Assembly (NCBI GenBank): GCA_036936605.1 | Contig: JAUPFV010000001.1 | Location: forward strand, 215,665,530-215,729,529 | Direction of reading: 5' to 3' | DNA: 64,000 nt | From: Limnanthes douglasii subsp. nivea | Lineage: Eukaryota > Streptophyta > Magnoliopsida > Brassicales > Limnanthaceae | Shown: piece by piece, positions 55,514 to 64,000 of the stretch | How positions within the stretch are numbered: position 1 is the first letter of the stretch | Layout of the letters: the number at the start of each line of letters is the position of its first letter | Made by a program: the position numbers and the translations under genes | Notes under the pieces: model-generated | The model's database searches: none | Seen by the model: only the letters and a program-made list of their open reading frames with translations | What the model was told of the DNA's origin: nothing

Positions 55514-57100
55514 TTACACAACTTGTCCCAAGAAATCTATTGAAACGTAATTCAATTTTGTTAATAATGGAGTTAGGAATGATACTGTTATGCATCCAAT
55601 AGTTGATAATAGGGTGTAAACAGTAGTGATAAGAGACATTCTGTCACCAAAAGACAGATATTTCATGTCCGACTCATTTATTTTATTGTGAATTTTCTCA
55701 AGTAAATGGATAAAATTCTTCCTTTTGTTGTTGCCACAAATTGTGATGCCCAGATAAGTAAAGGGAGCAGTATCCACATTGAAGCCATTGGTCATTTTCA
55801 ATCTGGCAGTACTAGATTGAGAAGTTATGGTAGAGGTAATTATTTTTGTTTTCTCTTTATTAATTGCTTGACCCGAAACTGACCGATATTGCTCTAGCAG
55901 GTAACACAAGTTATCAATGGAGGATGGAGGATATTTGTGATGATTAGGATATCATCTGCAAATACCAGACTTGGCACCATGTAATCTTCTTTCACATGAA
56001 ATTTTAAACTGCTGTTAGTTTTGAACAAGTTAAAGATGTCTCGTATTAGAACTTCCTCAGCAAGAATGAAAAGGCTAGGAGAGAGTGGATCTCCTTGCCG
56101 TAGACCTTTCTTCTTATGAAAGTAACCTACACTAGAGCCATTGATAAGAATGGAAACCATAACATTAGTGATCATTTTCCTAATTAGACAGATGAATTCC
56201 TTAGAGAATCCAAAATAATCCAAAACTTTGAATATAAAGGCATGAGACATTCTGTTAAATGCCTTGGACATATCCAATTGGACCATAATATTCCCTTTAT
56301 TAGGATTTTCGTTAATATTATGAATAATCTCTTTACAAATTAGGATATTTTCATGAATGAGTCTGTTTTTCACAAAGGCTCCCTGGCTGTTAGATACATT
56401 ATTATGGAGAATATCAGAAATTCTGTTGTTAATTAAGCTAGATAGAAGTCTGTTGAAAATATAGCATAGACTTATAGGTTTGTAGCTACTCCAACCAACA
56501 GGGTTAGAACCTTTAGGGATAAGGCAAATCCCTGTGGTAAACACGTCATTGGTAATATTACTACCCTTAAGATAAGCATTAAGAGCATTGTATAGGTCCA
56601 AATGGATGATATCCCAACAAGTTTTAAAGAAAAAAGAATTAAACCCATCAGTGTCAGCTGCACTGTCATTCTTTAAGGAGCTGATGATGGACCAAACCTC
56701 GTCCTTTGTGGTTGGCTTGCGGATAGAATAGTTGTCATTGTCTGTAACTAGCTTAGGAATGTTATAAAAAATAGGACCCTACATTTTAAGATTAAGATCA
56801 TCATAGCTTATGTAAGAATGAGTAGAAATAACATTCTTAAAGAAATTTTAAGCAGACTTAGCTATTTCATCAGGGTTCTGTATCCAAACACCATCATCTT
56901 TAATCCCTTTAATTATGTTCTTCCTTATTTTCTTAGAGACATAGCTGTGATACAGTTTGGTGTTGCCATCGTTATCCTTTAACCAAGAGTTAAAATATTT
57001 TTGCCTCCAATAGCACTCTTCATTTCTAAGAGCCTGAACTAAAATATTGTTAGCTTTAGAAAATGTTAGTTTTAGAAGAGTTGTTGTTCTCATTTAGGTG
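55514..57100 (-). pseudogene. LINE ORF2 reverse transcriptase
   Basis: 57,093-56,601: YWRQKYFNSWLKDNDGNTKL, then stops at about 56,848 and 56,779, then ADTDGFNSFFFKTCW. The open block 56,601-55,894 has ICLIPKGSNPVGWSSYKPIS, SNSQGAFVKNRLIHENILIC, IMVQLDMSKAFNRMSHAFIF, KKKGLRQGDPLSPSLFILAE and the catalytic SLVFADDILII. It continues frameshifted at 55,909-55,514 (SGQAINKEKTKI, PFTYLGITICGN). RT primes cDNA at nicked target DNA. The motifs are intact. Confidence 0.92.
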
Positions 57101-58020
57101 AATAATCTCCATGTTGTTAACATCTTCTGTAGCAGCTTTAACTTTGTTGAATATATTGCCAAACTGCTTGCTGTTCCAATCTCTAAGACACTTCTTAAGT
57201 CTCTTGAGCTTGTACCAGAAAATATTATTGTTTTCACCCTTACACCTGAGGATCCAATTCTTCTTAACTATACTAAGAAAGTTAATATCATTGGTCCAAG
57301 CATTCAGAAACTTAAAGTTACATTTGTTATAATTAGAAAGAGTCCTAGAATTTTTAAAGAAAGACATGAGAAGGGGGCATGGTCAGAACAAGTTATGACC
57401 ATGTGAAAAACCTGGATACTATTAAATGAAGAGATCATGTTGTTATTGATTAATAACCTGTCTAATCTTTTCCAGCGATTGTTGTTGCTCCAAGTATATG
57501 TTGATCCCACATAGCCAGTGTCTTCAAGGTTTCAAAGTCTGATGTCTTCATTGAAGTTATCAGAGCTAACTTCATCAAAGTTAGAGCATCTAAGCTGGTC
57601 TTCAGAGCTAGTGAGAGCGTTGAAGTCACCAGCAACAATCCAATAAAGATCATCACTAGCAATAGACTGCATCTGGCTCTTGAGATCTTTTCAAAGGGAC
57701 CTTTGGTTCTTAGCATAAACAGAGGTAAAGTTGAAAGTTATATTAGGATAGATAACTTCCATATGAAGAAATTGCTCATGATCAACTTTAACCTTGATGT
57801 TAATGTCCTCAGACCAGAAAATCCAAACTTTATTAGAGTAATTAGCAGCAAAATTACTCAAACCAATCATAACAGCAATACTATTAATCTTGTCAAATTT
57901 AGCCATAGGTTCTTGAATGGTTATAATCTTAAGATTTTCAGTAATAATCATAGAGATAAGCCTTAACAAGGTAGGTTTGTTGGTGATGCCACATGCATTC
58001 CAGCTAACAATCTTTATCAT
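57101..58020 (-). pseudogene. LINE ORF2 endonuclease (EEP/APE type)
   Basis: Starts MIKIVSWNACGITNKPTLLR at 58,020. Then IITIQEPMAKFDKINS (Glu of the EEP fold) and FTSVYAKNQRSL, then a frameshift near 57,700 and a decayed GDFN region. At 57,510-57,304 it reads GSTYTWSNNNRWKRLDRLLI and VITCSDHAPFSCLS, with the SDH catalytic motif. This nicks target DNA. 57,367-57,056 (WYKLKRLKKCLRDWNSKQFG) is the linker to RT. Confidence 0.85.
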
Positions 58021-58029
58021 TATTAGATT

Positions 58030-59260
58030 AAGACTTGTGTTGTTTCCTCTCTCTTTTTAGAAGAGAGTTGATAGTCAGTCTGTTGACATTTTTATTTCTG
58101 TTTGAAAATTTAAGCTTGCTGCTGATGATGGCGTTGAAGTCATGTCCAGGGAAGATGTTTCATGGAGTCACATTGCTACTACCAATATTTTCATGCTGAG
58201 GAGACAGAGAGATGTCTTCATGTTGATTCTGAATACTGCTTTGATAGTCTTGATCCAATTTTTGAAGCGCCCCAATCAGCTCGAGATCATTTTTAGAAGA
58301 GTTGCCTCAATCTTCAGGGCAAAGAATAACATCATCTTTGTCTGTAGTTCTAAACTGAGAATCATTAGCTTGATTCTTAGCTGTAATGACATATTTTATC
58401 TTTCTTCTATAGACCTTACTAAAGGTTTGTAACTGTGTTATCTTGGTTGTATGAACATTGGTAGAATTTTCTTGTACCAGATCAGATTGAATAGCAATAT
58501 CATCTTTTTTATCTTCATTTTTTTTCTTTATCAACTTTAGCAATTGATTCCATCTTTCCACATTCACCAGTGTTGTGGCCTAGATGAAAGCAGCCATTGC
58601 AATAACTAGGAGCATTTTTGTAGCTAATACTAACCCAGCAACTATCGTTATCACCAAAACTGACCCACGTTATTCTTTTAAGCCTTTTTGAAACATCAAT
58701 TTCGACCTGAGCATAACACGCATTGCTATTGGCCCTATATTTATCAGGGACGACTGCTCTATATGTTATACCAAGAGAGGAAGCCAGATCATTAATAATA
58801 GAGTTATTATACATAAACTCATGTAGATTTTCAAACATAACCCAAAGAAAAACCATAGGATTTTCAAAGCTTTTGTTGAAGTCAGGGCACCATCTGAGAA
58901 TTCTCATCGTTTTGCCATCGACATTCCACACGTTTTTAGACCAAAAATTGCTGATGTCTTCCTTGAAACAGAACTTCATTAAGATGTGTCAAGAGTCTAG
59001 TGTGATAAAGTTGTAAGAGCCTTTAAATTTAAATGATTCAAGAAAGCTGCTCGTCGAAGATCTTTTCGGTATACCATTGCTGAACTTATCGATTAAAGTA
59101 GTTCTAGATTGCTGAAGGAGAAGATCTTTCGTTTTTTTCGAGTATTGAATAAATATATGGTCCTTTGTTTCTTTGACAAACTCAGGGGTTGTTTCAGAAA
59201 ACAGAGTCTTTGGTTTCAAGATTTCTGCAAGCGATTTCTTGTACTGTTTTGGATATTGAT
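58030..59260 (-). pseudogene. LINE ORF1 (DUF4283 / CCHC gag-like protein)
   Basis: KKSLAEILKPKTLFSETTPE opens the recognisable part (about 59,240). One TGA (about 58,990) precedes the 154-codon block 58,979-58,515: FSNFWS-type start, NPMVFLWVMFENLHEFMYNN, AQVEIDVSKRLKRITWVSFG and the zinc knuckle CNGCFHLGHNTGEC. A run of eight A on the coding strand at 58,524-58,531 coincides with a frameshift to KKKNEDKKDDIAIQ (58,567-58,307 frame). ORF1 binds element RNA. Confidence 0.82.
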
Positions 59261-59719
59261 TTCATTGTTAGTTTGAAGGGTTGAGAACTCTTCATTGCTT
59301 AACGTAATTTCCTTCATCAGATTCATGGTAAGAAACCACCGGATCCAAAACAGAGGGAGGTGAAAACAGAGGCTCTAAGGAACAGATTGCCAGGGACAAT
59401 CAAGAGAAAGAACCAATAACAGGGAAGCACCTCCGAAATTAATTAGAGGGAAAGCATTCCCCGACGGGCACGATTCCGGCGAGCACCTTCTTGACCGACG
59501 CTCCCTAATGTTGAATTTTCTAGCCTAACTCATTTAGTCTGAACATTTAACTTCAAGCATAAATTTTGATTTCCCACCAACTATGGACTTTTATTTTATT
59601 TGCATTATGAAATAGTAATATATCAAAAAAACAAAATCATTTTCTCAACTTCGATATCATTTTTGGTAGGACAATAGGTCAACTTTTTAGTTATTTTATA
59701 ATAAAAAATTATCTTTTTT

Positions 59720-60072
59720 ATACACTTATAATATGGAAAATAATATTTTTAAAATTAAAATAAATTATTTTTGATAATATAAAATAAAAAAATATTAGGT
59801 AGTCTGAATACATCTTCATCATTATGCAGTTTATGTTAATATTGTTTTTATAAGTAATCGAAAATTTATTTGAAAAAATTAAATTTCCCATAATTATACA
59901 CTTATAATATGGAAAATAATATTTTTAAAATTAAAATAAATTATTTTTGATAATATAAAATAAAAAAATATTAGGTAGTTTGAATACATCTTCATCATTA
60001 TGCAGTTTATGTTAATATTGTTTTTATAAGTAATCGATAATTTATTTGAAAAAATTAAATTACCCATAATTA
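59720..60072. repeat. Recent 176-bp tandem duplication
   Basis: TACACTTATAATATGG starts at 59,721 and again at 59,897. The two 176-bp copies differ at only about three positions (e.g. TAGTCTG/TAGTTTG, ATCGAAAAT/ATCGATAAT). AT-rich, non-coding. Confidence 0.93.
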
Positions 60073-60086
60073 TTTGGATTTAAGAA

Positions 60087-60110
60087 TATATATATATATA
60101 TATATATATT
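60087..60110. repeat. (AT)n microsatellite
   Basis: Short AT run directly after the tandem duplication. Confidence 0.9.
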
Positions 60111-60374
60111 CCATTTAATATCCAAAACTCTAATTATTATTATCTATTTGATATCGATATTTTCATGTTTATCTAAGGAATATTTGTTTTAGTTAAATGT
60201 TTACCATTTAATACTCACTAATACCCTAAATACCATTGCCCATTTATATAAAAGGTTTTTAGATTTCTATTTCATATTTTTTCCTAATTTGTTTTTCTTT
60301 ATACATGAATAGAATAGTATCTAACTGTTAGGTGATTCTTTATTTTTTCCTAACCATTTATATAAAAGGTTTTT

Positions 60375-60625
60375 AGATGCGAAACCTTATTTGTTTTGCT
60401 AGATGCAAAATCTTCTTTGTTTTGCTAGATGTGAAACCTTCTTTGTTTTGCTAGATGAGAAATCTCTTTTTTTTTTGCTAGATGCAAAACCGTCTTTGTT
60501 TTGCTAGATGTGAAACCTTCTTTTTTTTGCTAGATGCAAACCTTATTTGTTTTGATGCGGAATATAATTTGTTTTGTGCTAGATGCGAAATTTTCTTTGT
60601 TTTGCTAGATGCGAAACCATATACT
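60375..60625. repeat. 29-bp minisatellite, about 9 units
   Basis: Units of GCTAGATGYGAAACCTTCTTTGTTTT type, 26-30 bp, with variants (GATGAGAAATC, GATGCAAAACCG). A partial unit also follows the duplicated CATTTATATAAAAGGTTTTTAGAT (60,240 and 60,354). Confidence 0.92.
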
Positions 60626-61019
60626 GAGAAACGTGTGTAAAATATAATTTCTAAAGAAATTTAAAACATATTATGAGTGATACTAGTTTTGTTTGTCTTG
60701 GAAAAAAACCAATGGTATTTTCTGATTTTTTTTTTCTGATTTACGTTTTAAAATATAAGGATTTTTAAAATTTAAAAAGAAAAAAGAAAAAAAAGAGAAG
60801 TTGTTTACTAGATTTTATATAGAAAGGTATTTTAGGTATAATGTCTCTTAGAAAAATTAGGTCTTTATCCATAATAGGTTTGTTGGATGAGTCTTATAAT
60901 GGTATGTCTCTTTTATTTTTATATATATATTATTTTTTAAATGAACAAAACTAAATCAATCCTTGATAATTTTTTAATCTAATTATATGTAATTATACAA
61001 ACGGAACACATTTGTTTTT
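60626..61019. other. AT-rich stretch, nothing recognised
   Basis: No gene or repeat supported. Confidence 0.5.
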
Positions 61020-61390
61020 TTAGCAACCAAAGTATACTTAATTTCACAATTGGAACATAATTGTTTTTTCCAGATTTATTCCGCAGGCATAGTCATATTT
61101 ATCCTACTATTTTTTCATATTTATGCAACTTATTTGCACGTAATCTCGCAAACTGGATATAGTCGTTTTTCGCAACCAACGTCGTATATTTCCTTATTCT
61201 TTATACTACTAATTTGCACATAATTCTGCAATTGGAACATAGTCATTTATTCGTAACTCAATTACATGTAATTTCGTAACTAAACACTTTGGTTTTGCAA
61301 TCTAATTACACATAATTCCGTAACTAGTACACATTTGCTTTTTTAGACTCATATTACAACCTAATAACACATATTTACGCAACTATTTTT
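61020..61390. repeat. Degenerate repeat with TTCCGCAACTGGAACATAGTC motifs
   Basis: Loose copies at about 60-70 bp spacing of blocks such as ATTTGCACATAATTCTGCAA, CTGGATATAGTCGTTTTTCGCAA and ACACATAATTCCGTAACTAG. Very old array, non-coding. Confidence 0.5.
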
Positions 61391-62159
61391 GAAAAATATA
61401 TTTTATAAATTTAGTTTTATTCGTCTTATAAAAATAAAACCAATGGTATTTTCAATTTTTTTTTTGAAATTATGGTTTAAAAATATGACATTAAAAAAAA
61501 CAATTAAAAATTATTTTAGGCTACCAGTGGTCATCAATATTTTTAATTTAAAATCAATTAATTATTTGTACTTTATCTTTTATCTTGGATGAATATGGAT
61601 ATAACAGTTAATGTTAATGTCTGCACTTTATAAAAAATGATTAGTTAGTAAATAAATTTAATATTGATAAATATTAGATTATTCTTATTTATTTATATAA
61701 AAAAATTGAGACTTTTTTATTAACTTTTGTTTAAATTTGGTTCATGAGTAACATTATTTGATATATTCTTTGATATATTCATAATTTATAAATGTCACCG
61801 TATTAGGCAACTAACAACATAAATGTTTTAACTAATTTTTTAGCCTCAAAACTCTAAGTTGCTGGAAATTTTTTATTATTTTTTAGTTTTTTTAAATCTT
61901 TTTATCCTTTTAAATAAAACAAAAATATATTAAAACAGAAAATTTGGATGAAATTAGCTCTTGGATCATTCAAACATAAAATCAACACTATTTTTTTTTA
62001 TATACTAGATTCAAGTTTTTTAACAAACTTTTTTAAAAAAATTGTTAAAAAAACCTCAAATTTTCCTAACAAAAATTTTATACCTAAAACCTTAACACAA
62101 AAATACAAATTGAAAGTTTGAAGCTTATCAGTGAAGTTGAAACTACAAATGGGGGTAAT
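61391..62159. other. AT-rich stretch, nothing recognised
   Basis: No domain or repeat seen. Long T/A runs only. Confidence 0.5.
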
Positions 62160-62700
62160 ATCTTGCTTTTATTAGAGTTATAACTAGATTTAAGTTGAAA
62201 CCATCGATGAATCTGATTTGGAAAGTTTCTCCACCAGTGACACTGACAGACGGTGTAGCCCTTTAGCGCCGCTGGTATACATATAGTAGGCTGGCAGTGA
62301 CTATGTTAGTGTAGATATGATGCATGTTTTGAAGTCGGTGGCAATTTAACTTCAGTGCACTGTCGGTGCACCATTACCACGTTGTCGGTCTATAGCAGTA
62401 CCACTGGCGATGAAATGTGTATCCACTGGTGGTGACTTTATTTTAGTTACAAAATGGGATATAGGTTTTGAATTCGTTGTTGGTGCGGATTACACCGCCA
62501 GCTCAGACAACACCGATATTAAGCAATTTTTATGATGTTATTCGTATTTTATCCTGGTCGTTTGTTAATTTTTCACCGCAAACTGGAAATTTTGCCTAAC
62601 GGTTTGGTATTTATAAACCATCGGTGTTTTGTCAAACTGACGGTGTATGAATTTCACACTGGCATCGAGGAATTAAGCGTTCCCCAAAATAATGTTTTAA
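62160..62700. repeat. CGGTG/CACCG-rich block, possible DNA-transposon subterminal region
   Basis: A GC-richer block with many short inverted and direct motifs (CAGACGGTGT, CTGTCGGTGCACC, CCACTGGTGGTGAC, CACCGATATT, ACGGTGTATG). Clusters of 10-12-bp CGGTG motifs in both orientations are typical of CACTA subterminal regions, but no CACTA terminus is visible. It might instead be the end of the adjoining MULE. Confidence 0.35.
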
Positions 62701-62772
62701 ATCTAAAGTTTTAATATCTAATAATTTATAATTATTATATGAGTCATGGAAACCCGATTTGCTATAGTGAAT

Positions 62773-62910
62773 TCCAATGTAAAAGATACGAGTTTAATGG
62801 GAGTGGATTTTGATGTTAAGGATATCGGTTTAGCGAGAGAGTATTTTGATGTTAAAGACACCAGTTTAACGGGAGATGATTCTGATGTTAAGGATTACGG
62901 TGGAATACTC
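62773..62910 (+). repeat. 36-bp repeat encoding a 12-residue unit
   Basis: Four units at 62,773, 62,809, 62,845 and 62,881, exactly 36 bp apart. The frame is open (62,746-62,931), giving SNVKDTSLMGVD, FDVKDIGLAREY, FDVKDTSLTGDD and SDVKDYGG. The constant phase and conserved DVKD core suggest past coding use, possibly the N-terminal part of the MULE protein to the right. Confidence 0.8.
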
Positions 62911-63106
62911 GGGGCTCTATATGTCCATTAGAGTGATGTGTTACCACTAAATCTAACTATATGTTATAAGGTTTGGTTGATTATGTTAGGAAAACCGCAA
63001 AATAAAACGGGCTTCTAGTTGTAGTTTGATATCATGATAATGTGAAAATTAGAAAAAAAATCTGAGGCTATTATTCAAATGTGATAAATCTGGCACGTAT
63101 ACGAAA

Positions 63107-64000
63107 TTGATGGAATCGAATGATCTAAAGAGAAATCTACTAAAACCAAGAAATGAAAATTTCGTTTTAACCTTAAAGATCGTGTACATGATCACAATAA
63201 GTAGAACACAAAATACAATAGACGTGATTCTTATTTCGAATGATGGTCAGAGAAAAAAGTTTGAATTTATAATCACTTCTACCAATATGGGATCCACTCC
63301 TCGAGTAATTTTAAGCATAGTAAAAAATGAACCCTAACAATTTGTATTGCTTGCCCACCATATACAATCTTTAAGTACAACAACGCAAGGTCCACAAAGG
63401 TGATCTCTCTGCAATATTTGTTAGATGAACTTAAATGGTTAGACTACTTCGAATGGCATAAATCGGTCGCAGACGAAAGGGATATCATACGTGAACTTTT
63501 CTTCGCACATCCGATTAGTTTAGATTTGCAACATATGTTTCCAAATATGCTAACAATGGATAACACCTATAAGATAACAAAGTATGGGATTCCGTTGTAT
63601 GAGTTCGTTGGACCTACTTATACCGGTAAGACTTTTTACATCTGATTTTCGTTTATGTCCGGGGAGAAACTTGAAAAATATAAATCGTTAATGGTAACTC
63701 AGTCCATTGAAAAACCGTCCATTATTTTGATGGATAGAGACTTAACGTTGGTTAAGGTAGTTGATCAAGTTTTCCACAAAACAACCCAATTATTATGTTG
63801 ATGGCACAATAACACGAACGTCATATCTATAATAAAAAAATTATCAACGATAAAAATGTATTTGATGCATTTTTGAAGGTATGGAATAACATTATGTTGT
63901 CGGACATGGAAATATCGTTCAATAGCTATCATGCACAGAGCATGTGTACAATAAATGGTTTAGCACGGTGTATTGGAAAACATATTCCATCTTAGAGTAA
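63107..64000 (+). pseudogene. MULE (Mutator-like) transposase relic, runs off the right edge
   Basis: 63,107-63,337: KFEFIITSTNMGSTPRVILS. After stops, 63,400-63,645: SLQYLLDELKWLDYFEW, ELFFAHPISLDLQHMFPNML and TMDNTYKITKYGIPLYEFVG (family: LMDxTYKTNxYxMPLLxIVG, PF10551, first catalytic Asp). Then TYTGKTF, stop, FMSGEKLEKYK, PSIILMDRDLTLVKVVDQVF (second Asp) and LLCxWHNNTNV. This is the MULE DDE transposase domain, also found in FAR1/FHY3 proteins. At least four stops. The end lies outside the window. Confidence 0.82.

Larger units (their letters stand above)
53850..59510 (-). mobile_element. L1-type LINE (non-LTR retrotransposon), minus strand
   Basis: ORF1 (59,260 to about 58,030) and ORF2 (58,020 to 53,948) with endonuclease, RT and a plant-type RNase H, in the order of plant L1 elements. 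The 5' end, GGGAGCGTCGGTCAAGAAGG on the minus strand, is set near 59,505 where GC-rich 5'UTR sequence gives way to AT-rich DNA. The 3' end is about 100 bp after ORF2. No clear poly(A) tail or target duplication found, so ends are approximate. Nonsense and frameshift mutations make it inactive, though long segments are open. Confidence 0.9.

Noticed and set aside
60375..60625. Regularly spaced repeat that might suggest a CRISPR-like array
   Set aside because: Units are contiguous and imperfect without unique spacers, in a plant nuclear context. It is a minisatellite.
62160..62700. Host coding exon in the GC-richer block
   Set aside because: The short open frame (62,532-62,714) shows no domain, and the base pattern is made of repeated CGGTG motifs.
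63400..64000. Host FAR1/FHY3 transcription factor gene
   Set aside because: The MULE domain is shared by FAR1 proteins, but at least four stops, no FAR1 DNA-binding domain upstream and a transposon-rich setting favour a transposase relic. The right part lies outside the window, so a host origin is not fully excluded.

Overview
This is a plant nuclear window, from a flowering plant and probably a eudicot. The evidence is spliceosomal-type introns, plant-type Tat-lineage Ty3/gypsy and Ty1/copia retrotransposons, an L1-type LINE with a plant RNase H domain, a hAT-type MITE and a MULE transposase relic. I see no host single-copy gene, rRNA, tRNA or CRISPR array. The whole 64 kb reads as heterochromatic, AT-rich transposon sediment, with one fairly young complete retrotransposon inside it.

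Layout from left to right. 1-2.1 kb: tandem repeats and a TATA-bearing tail, probably the 3' end of a Tat-like gypsy element. 3.6-4.1 kb: an array of about 215-bp units. 4.4-9.65 kb: an old copia element on the minus strand with both LTRs and a triplicated zinc knuckle. 9.7-14.3 kb (element A): a truncated Tat-like gypsy element on the minus strand, whose extra antisense ORF (aORF) lies on the plus strand. 14.4-16.9 kb: a copia pol relic on the minus strand. 17.6-25.2 kb (element B): a second Tat-like element on the plus strand with its aORF on the minus strand. 26.8-27.4 kb: an array of about 200-bp units. 28.5-30.2 kb: a copia 3' fragment. 31-33.3 kb: degenerate short repeats. 34.9-36.3 kb (element E): a gypsy relic with its RT deleted. 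36.3-37.1 kb: copia gag relic J. 37,160-47,087 (element C): a complete Tat-like element with 407-bp LTRs and an AAACA target duplication, inserted next to or in relic J. 48.3-52.9 kb (copia I): a copia element whose right LTR carries a 754-bp hAT-type MITE. 53.85-59.5 kb: an L1-type LINE on the minus strand. 59.7-62.9 kb: several tandem repeats and a CGGTG-rich block. 63.1-64 kb: a MULE transposase relic running off the edge.

The most informative system is the A/B/C family. All three carry, opposite in strand to gag-pol and between integrase and the 3' LTR, a long ORF for a nuclear-looking protein: a Transposase_28/gypsy-type domain, basic tracts, a coiled coil and an acidic tail. In B and C this aORF is split at the same codon, in the same phase, by a 79-bp GT...AG segment, and removing it restores the frame. 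B and C also share an in-frame TAG followed by CAG at the protease/RT boundary, a candidate readthrough stop. C has lost its first RNase H by an in-frame deletion. It keeps YIDD and an apparently complete integrase, and its 5.1-kb polyprotein has nonsense codons but no frameshift.
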